DNA from: Lysobacter sp.
GTDB taxonomy: Bacteria; Pseudomonadota; Gammaproteobacteria; Xanthomonadales; Xanthomonadaceae
Assembly: GCA_011526085.1 (NCBI GenBank)
Contig: WYBC01000014.1
Coordinates: 17,860-81,859 of the forward strand
DNA length: 64,000 nt
Direction of reading: 5' to 3'
Positions 55,770-64,000 of this stretch are shown piece after piece (the stretch's first letter is position 1; each line of letters begins with the position of its first letter). The notes beneath the pieces were generated by a model. It worked only from the letters and a program-made list of their open reading frames with translations. It did not search any database and had not been told where the DNA came from. Position numbers and translations under genes: made by a program.

Positions 55770-56996
55770 TTACTGCAGGCGCCAGGCGCTGAGGCCGCCC
55801 GCGGTGTTCTGCACGACCAGGATGCCGTCGACCACGACCGGCGCGGCGCGTACAGGATCGCGACCGGTGCGGACACGGGCGCCGAAGTCGCCGTTGTCCA
55901 GACGCAGCCAGTGCAGATAGCCGTCGTAATCGCCGACCACCGCGAACTCGCCCTGCACCGCCGCGCCCGAGAGGTTGCGGCGGGACAGACCAGCCTGCTG
56001 CCACAGCGCGGAGCCGCCGCTCTTGTCGAGCGCCCAGACCACACCGGCCGGATCGGCGACGATCACGCGATCGGTGGCGACGCCGACGCGGCCCGCGCCG
56101 CCATGGTCCTGCGACCACAGCGGACGGCCGGTCGGCGCGTCGACCGCAAGGGTCTGCTTCTTGTAGCTGGTCGCGTACAGCGTGGCGCCGTCGAGCGCCG
56201 GGGCGCCGTCGACATCGGCCATGCGGTCGAGCTCGGTGCGGCCATCGGGCTGGCCCACCGGCTGGTCCCACAGCGGACGGCCGTCGACCAGCGACAGCGC
56301 CACCAGCGTGCCGTCGTCGTTGCCGACGAACACGAAGCCGGGGCCGAAAACGGGCGAGTCGTTGCCGCGGATGGTCAGCGACGGCAGATCGTGGTTCCAG
56401 AACCAGCGGCGCTGGCCGTTGGTGATGTCGAACGCGGTCACGCGACCGTCGTTGGAGCGCACCAGCACGGTGCCCTGCCCGATGGCGGGCGCGGCGATCA
56501 CTTCGTTCGGCACCTTGGCGGTCCACTTCTCGGCGCCGGTCGCGGCATCGAGCGCGATCACGTCGCCATCGAGCGTGCCGATCACGACCAGCCCATCGCC
56601 GGCACCGGGACCACCGGTCAACGCGCGCTTGCTCTCGTATTTCCAGACCTGCGCGCCGCTCTGCAGGTCGAACGCGCGCACGCCGCCTTCGACCGCGGCC
56701 GCATAGACGCGACCGTCGGCCACCGCGGGCGACTGGGTCAGGCCGAGGCGGGATTCGCCATCGCCCGCATCCGCCGTCCACAGCCGCGACACGGTGGTGG
56801 AGGGAACGAATTCGGTCAGCTCGACCGGTTTGCGCGCGGCCTTGGCGTCCTTGTCGCCGATCTCGAACCAGCCCTTGACGGTGGTGCAGCCGGACAGGGC
56901 GACCGCTGCGGACAGCAGGGCGACCTTCAGCAGTGCGTTGCGCCGCAGGGACGGGGCTTTCGGAAACCGCGTTTGGGGAAACCGGGTCGGATTCAT
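55770..56996 (-). CDS. bamB: Outer membrane assembly lipoprotein BamB
   Basis: Beta-propeller lipoprotein of the BAM complex that folds outer-membrane proteins. The signal peptide (LLKVALLSAAVALSGC) ends in the lipobox LSGC. PQQ-like blade repeats run through the rest, for example VYAAAVEGGVRAFDLQSGAQ, VIGTLDGDVIALDAATGAEK and VVGDYDGYLHWLRLDNGDF. The ATG at 56996 was chosen; a TTG at 57014 that overlaps the upstream stop is possible. It lies between yfgM and der, the conserved order. Confidence 0.95.
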   Translation of the reverse strand: MNPTRFPQTRFPKAPSLRRNALLKVALLSAAVALSGCTTVKGWFEIGDKDAKAARKPVELTEFVPSTTVSRLWTADAGDGESRLGLTQSPAVADGRVYAAAVEGGVRAFDLQSGAQVWKYESKRALTGGPGAGDGLVVIGTLDGDVIALDAATGAEKWTAKVPNEVIAAPAIGQGTVLVRSNDGRVTAFDITNGQRRWFWNHDLPSLTIRGNDSPVFGPGFVFVGNDDGTLVALSLVDGRPLWDQPVGQPDGRTELDRMADVDGAPALDGATLYATSYKKQTLAVDAPTGRPLWSQDHGGAGRVGVATDRVIVADPAGVVWALDKSGGSALWQQAGLSRRNLSGAAVQGEFAVVGDYDGYLHWLRLDNGDFGARVRTGRDPVRAAPVVVDGILVVQNTAGGLSAWRLQ

Positions 56997-57010
56997 CGTG
57001 TTGGAGGTGC

Positions 57011-57643
57011 TCAAGAGGCGGATTCGGGTTTCGGCGGCGTACCGCCGGCCTGCGACAGTTTCAGTTCGAGCAGACGGCGCTGCGGCGCGGCCACGTCGAG
57101 CAGGCCGAGGGCCTTGTTGTAGGCGTCGCGGGCCTGTTCCTTGCGACCCAGCGCGAACAGCGCGTCGCCGCGGACTTCATGCGAGGCGGCATCGTCGCCG
57201 CCGTTCAACAGGGTCAGGGCTTCTTCGCCCTTGCCGGCATCGATCAGCAGCCGAGCGAGGCGCTGCGACACGATGGCGGAGACGACGCTGTCGTCGGTCT
57301 TCGCGGCGCGCAGCGTGGCGATCGCGTCGTCGCGCTTGCCGCTGTCGACCTGGGCCTTGGCCAGATCCAGCGCGGCGAGGGCCGCGAACGCGGTGTCCTT
57401 CAGACCGGCGGCCTTGGCCTGCGCGTCCTTGATCTTGCCGGCCTGGATCTGGTCCAGCACCGCCTGGTATTCGTCGCTGGCTTTCATCTGTTTCGCGGTG
57501 CCCTGGTCTTTCCACCAGAACCAGCCGTAGATGGCCGCCAGGCCGAGCGCGACGCCGCCGATGAGACCGGCCGCATTGTTGCGCAGCCAGGTGCGGACGC
57601 GTTCGCTTTGTTCGTGTTCGTCGAGGAGATCGTCGATCGCCAT
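57011..57643 (-). CDS. yfgM: YfgM-like tetratricopeptide membrane protein
   Basis: A 210-aa inner-membrane protein that works with the SecYEG-associated chaperone PpiD. It has a cytoplasmic start (DDLLDEHEQSERVRTWLRNN), one membrane helix (LIGGVALGLAAIYGWFWW, residues 27-44), and TPR-like helices toward the C-terminus (ALFALGRKEQARDAYNKALG). It lies immediately upstream of bamB with a few bases between or an overlap, depending on the bamB start. Confidence 0.93.
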   Translation of the reverse strand: MAIDDLLDEHEQSERVRTWLRNNAAGLIGGVALGLAAIYGWFWWKDQGTAKQMKASDEYQAVLDQIQAGKIKDAQAKAAGLKDTAFAALAALDLAKAQVDSGKRDDAIATLRAAKTDDSVVSAIVSQRLARLLIDAGKGEEALTLLNGGDDAASHEVRGDALFALGRKEQARDAYNKALGLLDVAAPQRRLLELKLSQAGGTPPKPESAS

Positions 57644-57961
57644 GGGTCGGATAGGTCTCGGATTGTGCTGCTGTCGGTGGAAGGCGTGCCGGGGCGTTCC
57701 GCGAGTGCCCGGCGTCGACGATCGCGCCGCATCGCCGTGCACTTGTACCAAGCGGCGCCTGAATCATGGCCGTCGCGCGGGGCGTCTGCAGCGGACCGCG
57801 GCGACGCCGACGGATCGTCTGCATCGCAGCGGATTGCGGGCGGGCGCACGTCGCCGTGAACGCTCCGGAATCTCGCCCCGGCGCGGTGGGCCGTGCATTG
57901 GATTCCGGGCGGAACATCGATCCGGTGCGCGAGGCACCGCGCGACGGCCTGCCGGGACCCC
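57644..57961. other. 318-base gap between the rodZ-like gene and yfgM
   Basis: No supported gene, RNA or repeat is seen. In many gammaproteobacteria ispG and hisS stand at this place; neither is present here. The frame of yfgM is open further upstream to 57751, but without homology. The gap is likely to contain the promoter of yfgM-bamB-der. Confidence 0.5.
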
Positions 57962-58798
57962 TCAGCGGTCGACCGGCTGGAGAGAACCGTCAGAGGATAC
58001 CGTAAAGCGCACCACATTCGCGCGGACGAAGGGGGTGAGGTCCATGGTCTGGCCGCGGTGGCGAACGGACACGGCCTGCGCGTTGCCGAGCACGGCCTTG
58101 CCGATCTGTCCGGGCTTGAAGACCCGTTGCTGGCCGGGCTGGACCAGCGCCTGTTCGATGACGCTGCCGTCGGGCGCGGTGAGCCGCACCCAGCTTTCGC
58201 CGCTGAAACTGACGGTCAGATCGGATGCGGGCGCAGTGCGCGACGGCATCGGCGTGATCGAAGCGACCAGCGGCGGCTGCGCCTGCGCGGCCGGTGTCGA
58301 AGCCGGTATCGAGGGCCGGGACGCCGCGGCGTCCTGCGCCGGCGGGAGATTGAGATCGGCGTTGCTGTCGAGCGAGACCGCATCGACCCGGGTGTCGAGA
58401 TGCGACCGGGTGGCCAGCCACACCGGTACCGCGATGGTCGCGGTGATCACGACATAGACCAGTCGGCGGGCGGTCTGTTCGGCCAGGCGCTGCACGCGCG
58501 GTGTGTAGGTGCGCGGCACGAGTTCGGTCGCCTTGGCGGCGGGCACCGCGACGCTCTCCGCGACCGCGTCGACAGGGACGCCGAGCAGCTTCGCGTAGCT
58601 GCGCAGTTGGCCGCGGATGAAGACCGGAGCACCGATCTTCGCCCAGTCTTCGCGCTCCAGCGCTTCGATGACGTGGGTGGGCATCTTCAGCCGGGTACCG
58701 ACCTCGGAAGTACTCAACCCGGCACGGATGCGGGCCTGACGCAGACGTTCACCGATGCCGCGAGCGCTCTCGGGCATGCCGGTCTCGGAAGATGTCAT
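57962..58798 (-). CDS. rodZ: RodZ-like protein (Xre helix-turn-helix, membrane helix, DUF4115)
   Basis: A 278-aa cytoskeletal or cell-shape protein. The N-terminal Xre-type helix-turn-helix (RLRQARIRAGLSTSEVGTRL in RodZ position 15-35) binds MreB in relatives. A membrane helix (LVYVVITATIAVPVWLATR, near 115) leads to a Pro/Ala-rich periplasmic linker and a C-terminal DUF4115 beta domain (VSFSGESWVRLTAPDGSVIE). It lies between rlmN and yfgM as in many gammaproteobacteria. Confidence 0.92.
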   Translation of the reverse strand: MTSSETGMPESARGIGERLRQARIRAGLSTSEVGTRLKMPTHVIEALEREDWAKIGAPVFIRGQLRSYAKLLGVPVDAVAESVAVPAAKATELVPRTYTPRVQRLAEQTARRLVYVVITATIAVPVWLATRSHLDTRVDAVSLDSNADLNLPPAQDAAASRPSIPASTPAAQAQPPLVASITPMPSRTAPASDLTVSFSGESWVRLTAPDGSVIEQALVQPGQQRVFKPGQIGKAVLGNAQAVSVRHRGQTMDLTPFVRANVVRFTVSSDGSLQPVDR

Positions 58799-58888
58799 CG
58801 CGAATCGCTCCCCAAAGCAGATCTGTCCCGCACTGTGCAGGCGACGCTCGCCGGAGCGCCGCATCCGATGGTCATGGAGGGCAGCGCA

Positions 58889-60079
58889 TCACGCCGCATG
58901 CGCCGCCCCGGGTTCGTTGCCGCCCGCCTCGCGCTCCCCGCGCGCGTCGAGCGTCTTGCGGAATTCGGCCTGTCGCCGTGTGCGGTCGGCCACCTGGCCC
59001 TTGAGCTGGCCGCAGGCCGCATCGATATCGTCGCCGCGGGTGCGGCGGACCGGCGCGATCATGCCTGCGTCGTTGAGCAGTTTCTGGAAGGCGCGGATCG
59101 CGGTTTCGTCCGGACGCTGGTAGCGCGTGCCGGGGAACGGATTGAACGGGATCAGATTGACCTTCGCCGCGTCCTTCATCTGCACCGCATTGTCGAACGC
59201 GCGCAGCAGGCGGACCAGTTCGCGCGCCTGCTGCGGCTGGTCGTTCACGTCCTTCATCAGCGTGTATTCGAAGGTGACGGATTCGCCCTTCTTGCGCTTC
59301 GCATAGCGGACGCAGGCGGCCATCAGTTCTTCGATCGGATATTTCTTGTTGAGCGGCACCAGCTGATCGCGCAGTTCGTCGTTCGGCGCATGCAGCGACA
59401 CCGCGAGCGACACGTCGCTCTCCTGCGCCAGCCGATCGATCATCGGCACCATGCCGGCGGTCGACAGGGTGACGCGCTTGTTGGCCAGGCCATATCCGAG
59501 GTCGTCGCGCATGACGCTCATCGCGCGCACGACGTTGTCGAAATTCGCCAGCGGCTCGCCCATGCCCATCATCACCACGTTGGTGAGCCTGCGCTGCTTG
59601 TGCGGCACGTTGCCGAGATGGCGGGCCGCGGTCCACACCTGGCCGACGATCTCGGCGGTGGACAGATTGCGGTTGAAGCCCTGGGTCGCGGTCGAGCAGA
59701 ACGTGCAGTTCAACGCGCAACCGACCTGCGAGGACACGCACAGCGTGCCGCGTCCCTTGTCGGGGATGTAGACGGTTTCGATGGCGTTCCTGCCGTCCAT
59801 GCCCAGCAGCCATTTGTGGGTACCGTCTTCGGACGGTTTGTCGAACTGGACCTGCGGCACGCGCACTTCCGCGTGCGCTTCGAGCTTGGCGCGCAGCGCC
59901 TTGCCCAGGTCGGTCATGTCATCGAATTGGGTGACATGGCGGTGATGGATCCACTTCATCACCTGATGGGCGCGGTAGCGCTTCTCGCCGAGCGTATCGG
60001 CGAAGAAGCACTCCAGCCCCTCGCGATCGAGGTCGAGCAGATTCTGCTTGATCGGATTGTTCTGCACGACCTCGTTCAC
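58889..60079 (-). CDS. rlmN: Dual-specificity RNA methyltransferase RlmN
   Basis: Radical SAM enzyme that methylates A2503 of 23S rRNA and A37 of several tRNAs. The 396-aa protein has the iron-sulfur motif [15 protein letters not shown] (CxxxCxxC), [31 protein letters not shown] and the C-terminal loop with the methyl-carrying Cys in [14 protein letters not shown]. The length and order next to ndk are typical. Confidence 0.97.
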   Translation of the reverse strand: MNEVVQNNPIKQNLLDLDREGLECFFADTLGEKRYRAHQVMKWIHHRHVTQFDDMTDLGKALRAKLEAHAEVRVPQVQFDKPSEDGTHKWLLGMDGRNAIETVYIPDKGRGTLCVSSQVGCALNCTFCSTATQGFNRNLSTAEIVGQVWTAARHLGNVPHKQRRLTNVVMMGMGEPLANFDNVVRAMSVMRDDLGYGLANKRVTLSTAGMVPMIDRLAQESDVSLAVSLHAPNDELRDQLVPLNKKYPIEELMAACVRYAKRKKGESVTFEYTLMKDVNDQPQQARELVRLLRAFDNAVQMKDAAKVNLIPFNPFPGTRYQRPDETAIRAFQKLLNDAGMIAPVRRTRGDDIDAACGQLKGQVADRTRRQAEFRKTLDARGEREAGGNEPGAAHAA

Positions 60080-60086
60080 GTCATCG

Positions 60087-60512
60087 TCACCGGGGGCACA
60101 ACTCGGTGGCGCTGAAGAAATACGCGGTTTCGATCGCGGCGTTCTCCAGCGAATCGGAACCGTGCACGGCGTTGGCGTCGATCGAGGACGCGAAGTCGGC
60201 GCGGATCGTACCCGGCGCGGCTTCCTTCGGATTGGTGGCGCCCATCAGCTCGCGATTCTTCAGCACGGCGTTCTCGCCTTCGAGCACCTGGATCATCACC
60301 GGACCCGAGATCATGAACTCGACCAGCGCGTTGAAGAAAGGGCGTTCGCGGTGCACGGCGTAGAAGCCTTCGGCTTCCTTGCGCGAGAGATGCTTCATCT
60401 TCGCGGCGACGACGGTGAGGCCCGCCTTTTCGAAACGCGAATAGATTTCGCCGATGACGTTCTTGGCGACGGCATCGGGCTTGATGATCGAGATAGTGCG
60501 CTCCAGCGCCAT
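60087..60512 (-). CDS. ndk: Nucleoside diphosphate kinase
   Basis: Equilibrates nucleoside di- and triphosphates through a phosphohistidine. The 141-aa protein begins [17 protein letters not shown], has the [15 protein letters not shown] segment and the active-site motif [12 protein letters not shown] with the catalytic His. The length is standard. It is seven bases upstream of rlmN on the same strand. Confidence 0.98.
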   Translation of the reverse strand: MALERTISIIKPDAVAKNVIGEIYSRFEKAGLTVVAAKMKHLSRKEAEGFYAVHRERPFFNALVEFMISGPVMIQVLEGENAVLKNRELMGATNPKEAAPGTIRADFASSIDANAVHGSDSLENAAIETAYFFSATELCPR

Positions 60513-60578
60513 GACGGGTGGTCTCCGGGGGTAGACGGCCGCGATCGAAGCGACCGGAAGATAACATGAATGGGAAGG

Positions 60579-60604
60579 AAAAACCCGCGTGGGGACGCGG
60601 GTTT
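60579..60604 (-). terminator. Terminator-like hairpin in the ndk leader region
   Basis: On the minus strand AAACCCGCGT, CCCC loop, ACGCGGGTTT, continuing into a run of five T. It lies 67 bases before the ndk start, downstream of a possible leftward -10 box (TAGAAT, 60630-60625). Its place between promoter and gene suggests attenuation, or that it ends a short leader RNA. Confidence 0.55.
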
Positions 60605-60673
60605 AGCCGATTCGGCTGCAGAGGATTCTAACCCGGCGCACGGTCTCCTTGCACCTTTGTCGTCGATCACGTT

Positions 60674-60702
60674 TTGCAGCCGGACGCGGAACGGCGTATG
60701 CT
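60674..60702 (+). promoter_or_regulatory. Sigma-70 promoter of the tetR-fadB region
   Basis: TTGCAG at 60674-60679 and TATGCT at 60697-60702 with a 17-base spacer. The start point would fall inside the palindrome that follows, so a repressor there would block transcription. Confidence 0.75.
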
Positions 60703-60717
60703 CAAACAAGCGTTTGA
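60702..60717. promoter_or_regulatory. Operator palindrome of the TetR regulator
   Basis: TCAAAC, AAGC, GTTTGA: perfect 6-bp arms directly after the -10 box. It resembles the GAAAC/GTTTC-type sites of PsrA and other fatty acid-responsive TetR regulators and fits autorepression of the gene at 60782. Confidence 0.75.
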
Positions 60718-60781
60718 TTCATCCGGCCGCGCGGAACGACTCCGCCGGACCGGCCACCTTCCTCGGAACCCGGAGCCTCGA

Positions 60782-61411
60782 ATGAGCAAAGCCCAGTTCT
60801 CGACCAAGGAAAGGATTCTCGATGCCGCGGAGACGCTGTTCGCCCAGTACGGCTTCGGCGGCACCTCCCTGCGACAGGTCACCAGCCAGGCGGACGTCAA
60901 CATCGCAGCGGTCAACTATCACTTCGGCAGCAAGGAGAACCTCGTCAACGAGGTGTTCCGCCGCCGCATGGACGAGATGAGCGCCCAGCGCCTGGCCCGC
61001 CTGCAGGCCGCGGTGAAAACCGACCCCGCCGATCTCGAAGGCATCCTCGCGGCCTTCGTCGAACCACCGCTCGCGATGGCCCAGGACCGGCACGGCGGCG
61101 GCGCCTTCATCCGCGTGATCGCCCGCGCCTACGCCGAAAAGAACGACAGCCTGCGCCGCTTCCTTTCGGAGCAGTACGGCCACGTGCTGCGCGAGTTCGG
61201 CAAGGCGATCTCGGCCTGCATGCCCGGGCTGAGCAAGGAAGAGCTGTACTGGCGCCTCGACTTCCTCGCCGGCGCCCTGACCTACGCCATGGCCGATTTC
61301 GGGATGATCAAGCGCCCGGCCGGCGTGTCGGAACTCGAACACCGCGAGCGCGCCGCGAAGGAACTGATCCGTTTCGCGGCGGCCGGATTCAAGGCCGGCA
61401 AGATCAATTGA
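60782..61411 (+). CDS. TetR regulator of fatty acid metabolism, PsrA-like
   Basis: A 209-aa regulator with an N-terminal helix-turn-helix (TKERILDAAETLFAQYGFGG; recognition helix AAVNYHFGSKENL) and a larger helical ligand domain with FIRVIARAYAEKNDSLRRFL. The ATG at 60782 follows GGAGCCTCGA; the frame upstream to 60674 overlaps the promoter. It precedes the fused beta-oxidation gene by 61 bases and has a PsrA-type operator, so it most likely represses fatty acid degradation until acyl-CoA is present. Confidence 0.88.
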   Translation: MSKAQFSTKERILDAAETLFAQYGFGGTSLRQVTSQADVNIAAVNYHFGSKENLVNEVFRRRMDEMSAQRLARLQAAVKTDPADLEGILAAFVEPPLAMAQDRHGGGAFIRVIARAYAEKNDSLRRFLSEQYGHVLREFGKAISACMPGLSKEELYWRLDFLAGALTYAMADFGMIKRPAGVSELEHRERAAKELIRFAAAGFKAGKIN

Positions 61412-61472
61412 CGGGGCGCACGCCCCGACTCTGAAAACAGAAATATCCCACGCAATCAACAGGATGCAGAAC

Positions 61473-63845
61473 ATGTCTCAGAAACCGCTCGTACGGCGAG
61501 CCGCGGTTCTCGGCGCCGGCGTGATGGGTGCGCAGATCGCGGCCCATCTGACCAATGCCGGCGTCGACACCGTGTTGTTCGATCTGGCCGCGAAAGAAGG
61601 CGACCCCAACGGCGTCGTGCTCAAGGCGCTCGCCAACCTCGGCAAGCTCTCGCCCGCCCCGCTCGCCAGCAAATCGCTGGGTGAAGCCATCACCCCGGCG
61701 AACTACGACAGCGGTCTGGAGCACCTGCGCGGCTGCGACCTGATCATCGAAGCCATCGCCGAACGGATGGACTGGAAGCAGGACCTCTACAAGAAGATCG
61801 CCCCGTTCGTCGCCCCCGACGCGATCCTCGCCAGCAACACGTCCGGCTTGGGAATCAACAAGTTGTCGGAAGTTCTTCCAGAAGAACTTCGCCACCGTTT
61901 CTGCGGCGTGCACTTCTTCAATCCGCCGCGCTATATGCATCTGGCCGAGCTGATTCCGGCCAACACCACCGACCCGGCGGTGCTCCAGGGCCTGGAAACC
62001 TTCCTCGTGACCACCCTGGGCAAGGGCGTGGTCTACGCCAAGGACACGCCGAACTTCATCGGCAACCGCATCGGCGTGTTCTCGATCCTGGCGACGATCC
62101 ACCACACTGCTGCGTTCAAGCTGGGCTTTGACGAAGTCGACGGCCTGACCGGCCCGCTGCTCGGCCGGCCGAAATCGGCGACGTACCGCACGTCCGACGT
62201 GGTCGGTCTGGACACCATGGCCCACGTCATCAAGACGATGGCCGACACCCTGCCCGGCGATCCGTGGCACCAATACTTCAACGCCCCGGCCTGGCTGGGC
62301 GCGCTGATCGCGAAGGGCGCGCTGGGCCAGAAGGCCGGCGCCGGCATCTTCCGCAAGGTCGGCAAGGACATCGTCGTCCTCGATCTCGAAAAGCAGGACT
62401 ACCGCACCTCCGATCGCGGCGCCGCGCCTGAGGTGGTCGAGATCCTGAAGACGAAGAATCCGGCCGAGAAATTCGCGAAGCTGCGCGCCAGCGAACACCC
62501 GCAGGCGCAGTTCCTCTGGGCCCTGTTCCGCGATCTGTTCCATTACAGCGCCTACCATCTGGCCGACATCGCCGACACCGCGCGCGACGTGGACCTGGCC
62601 ATCCGCTGGGGCTACGGCTGGTCGCTCGGCCCGTTCGAGACCTGGCAGGCCGCAGGCTGGAAGCAGGTGGCGCAGTGGATCGCCGACGACATCGCCGCCG
62701 GCAAGGCCATGAGCGATGCGCCGCTGCCGGCCTGGGTGCTGGACGGCCGCGATGGCGTGCACGGTGCGACCGGCAGCTTCAGCCCGGCCAAGGGCGCAGA
62801 ACTGCCCCGCTCCGCCCTGCCCGTCTATCAGCGCCAGCGTTTCCCCGATCCGCTGCTGGGCGAGCGCTTCGCCCCGGGCGAGACGGTGTACGAGAACGAC
62901 GGCGTGCGCCTCTGGCACGACGGCGACGGCATCGCGGTGGCGTCGTTCAAGACCAAGATGCACACGGTCAACGACCACGTGCTCAACGGCCTGCAGGAAG
63001 CGATCGGCATCGCCGAGCGCGACTTCCGGGGCATGGTGATCTGGCAGCCGAAGGAACCCTTCTCGGCCGGCGCCGACCTCGCCGGCGCGCTGGGCCTGCT
63101 GGCCGCGGGCGACGTGAAGGGCTTCGAGGCGATGGTCGCGAACTTCCAGGCCACCAGCCAGCGCATCAAGTATTCGCTGGTGCCCGTGGTCGCCGCGGTG
63201 CGCGGACTCGCGCTCGGCGGCGGCTGCGAATTCCAGATGCATACCGCACGCACCGTGGCCCATCTCGAAAGCTACATCGGCCTGGTCGAAGCCGGCGTCG
63301 GCCTGTTGCCGGCCGGCGGCGGCCTGAAGGAATTCGCGGTGCGCGCCTCGCAGGCGGCGGGCCCCGGCGGCGACGTGTTCGCCCAGCTCAAGCCGCTGTT
63401 CGAGAACGTCGCGATGGCCAAGGTCTCCGCGTCGGGGATCGAGGCGAAGGACATGGGCCTGCTGCGCAGGGACGACATCGTCGCCTTCAACGCCTACGAA
63501 CTGCTGCACATCGCCAAACAGCAGGCGCTCGCGCTGGCCGAGACCGGCTATCGCCCGCCGATGCCTGCGCGTCGCATCCAGGTCGCCGGCGATGTCGGCA
63601 TCGCCACGTTCAAGATGATGCTGGTGAACATGTTGGAAGGCCGCTTCATCTCCGAGCACGACTACGAAATCGCCTCGCGGATCGCGACCGTCCTGTGCGG
63701 CGGCGAAGTCGACCGCGGTGCGATCGTCGACGAGGAATGGCTGATCCGCCTGGAACGCGAGCATTTCGTCGCGCTGGCGCAGATGCCGAAGACCCAGGCG
63801 CGCATCAAGCACATGCTCGAGACGGGCAAGCCGCTTCGGAACTAA
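61473..63845 (+). CDS. Fused 3-hydroxyacyl-CoA dehydrogenase/enoyl-CoA hydratase (FadN/FadB-like)
   Basis: Beta-oxidation enzyme of 790 aa. The N-terminal half is a 3-hydroxyacyl-CoA dehydrogenase with the NAD motif VLGAGVMGAQIAAHL, the ASNTSGLGI segment and HFFNPPRYMHLAELIP. The C-terminal part is a crotonase-like hydratase (FSAGADLAGALG and LALGGGCEFQMHTARTVA). E. coli FadB has the reverse domain order; this one matches FadN. The ATG at 61473 has AGGA eight bases upstream; an ATG nine bases earlier is possible. It stands under the TetR regulator. Confidence 0.92.
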   Translation: MSQKPLVRRAAVLGAGVMGAQIAAHLTNAGVDTVLFDLAAKEGDPNGVVLKALANLGKLSPAPLASKSLGEAITPANYDSGLEHLRGCDLIIEAIAERMDWKQDLYKKIAPFVAPDAILASNTSGLGINKLSEVLPEELRHRFCGVHFFNPPRYMHLAELIPANTTDPAVLQGLETFLVTTLGKGVVYAKDTPNFIGNRIGVFSILATIHHTAAFKLGFDEVDGLTGPLLGRPKSATYRTSDVVGLDTMAHVIKTMADTLPGDPWHQYFNAPAWLGALIAKGALGQKAGAGIFRKVGKDIVVLDLEKQDYRTSDRGAAPEVVEILKTKNPAEKFAKLRASEHPQAQFLWALFRDLFHYSAYHLADIADTARDVDLAIRWGYGWSLGPFETWQAAGWKQVAQWIADDIAAGKAMSDAPLPAWVLDGRDGVHGATGSFSPAKGAELPRSALPVYQRQRFPDPLLGERFAPGETVYENDGVRLWHDGDGIAVASFKTKMHTVNDHVLNGLQEAIGIAERDFRGMVIWQPKEPFSAGADLAGALGLLAAGDVKGFEAMVANFQATSQRIKYSLVPVVAAVRGLALGGGCEFQMHTARTVAHLESYIGLVEAGVGLLPAGGGLKEFAVRASQAAGPGGDVFAQLKPLFENVAMAKVSASGIEAKDMGLLRRDDIVAFNAYELLHIAKQQALALAETGYRPPMPARRIQVAGDVGIATFKMMLVNMLEGRFISEHDYEIASRIATVLCGGEVDRGAIVDEEWLIRLEREHFVALAQMPKTQARIKHMLETGKPLRN

Positions 63846-63884
63846 TCGATGAAGAAGATCGGGCATCCTGCCACGACTTCTTCG

Positions 63885-63917
63885 CCGGGTCCGAAAAACG
63901 CGGTTTTTCGGACCCGG
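63885..63917 (+). terminator. Long hairpin after the beta-oxidation gene
   Basis: CCGGGTCCGAAAAAC and its complement with a 3-base loop, 15 perfect pairs, 40 bases after the stop codon. No T-run follows; instead a G homopolymer begins. It may be the terminator, but the sequence after it is doubtful. Confidence 0.55.
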
Positions 63918-64000
63918 CCGCGGGGGGGGGGGGCGCGCGGGCCCCCCCGGCCCACACCCGGGCCGGGGAACCCCCAACCCAGCGGATGGAGAGCAATGGG
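63918..64000. other. Homopolymer-rich end, probably unreliable sequence
   Basis: The last bases include a run of 12 G, a run of 7 C, and C/G blocks with no coding frame. Nothing like it occurs elsewhere in the window. It looks like the degraded end of an assembled contig rather than natural DNA. Confidence 0.6.

Overview
The window looks like a chromosomal segment from a high-GC gammaproteobacterium of the Xanthomonadaceae (Lysobacter, Luteimonas or Stenotrophomonas type). The reasons are a VirD4-interacting C-terminal domain of the Xanthomonadaceae type IV secretion system on one protein, GTAG-type REP elements, a divergent ppsR/ppsA pair, the ndk-rlmN-rodZ-yfgM-bamB-der order, and GC-ending codons throughout. 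The first gene (potA) is cut by the left edge. The last 80 bases are homopolymer-rich and probably unreliable.

Layout. 1-8531 is a polyamine uptake and catabolism locus: potA, a PotF-like binding protein, a class III aminotransferase, two gamma-glutamylpolyamine synthetase paralogues, a PuuD-like hydrolase and a PuuB-like oxidase, read from a divergent promoter region. 8564-8857 holds tRNA-Ala(GGC) and tRNA-Glu(TTC) with a promoter and a terminator. Directly behind them is a lower-GC gene for a probable type IV secreted zinc-metallopeptidase toxin (8869-10227). 10282-14683 holds yqiB, ppsR, ppsA and a small secreted protein gene. A TetR-controlled RND efflux operon with SDR and thioesterase genes (14775-21073) lies between 57-bp direct repeats and looks inserted. 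21399-24866 holds a LytTR/LytS two-component pair and small envelope proteins. 24881-28574 holds orn, tadA, a DUF779 gene and an aldehyde dehydrogenase, the last preceded by a sigma-54 promoter and a divergent AcoR-like activator. 30741-37126 holds two tandem paralogues of unknown function, guaA, guaB, folD, a DUF1244 gene and a hydrolase gene.

37389-47651 is the most unusual part: eight same-strand genes, seven of them not recognisable by name. They encode two paralogous proteins with very acidic N-termini and very basic C-termini, a HExxH zinc peptidase-like protein, four proteins of unknown function (three clearly helix-rich) and a DUF4438 protein. A stand-alone LuxR-type regulator follows. 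None of these proteins has an obvious signal peptide, so a cytoplasmic system or assembly is the simplest reading; its function is unknown.

48421-54273 holds an LtrA-like membrane protein, a DUF2272 lipoprotein and a molybdenum cofactor set (a MoeB with N-terminal rhodanese, moeA, mobA). 54270-60512 is the conserved der-bamB-yfgM-rodZ-rlmN-ndk block. 60782-63845 is a TetR regulator with a clear promoter and operator, followed by a fused hydroxyacyl-CoA dehydrogenase/enoyl-CoA hydratase gene.

Several intergenic repeats occur, and three genes use a TAG inside such a repeat as their stop codon. Starts were moved from the longest open frame where a ribosome binding site or family length argued for it. 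All homology statements come from memory of families, not from a search.
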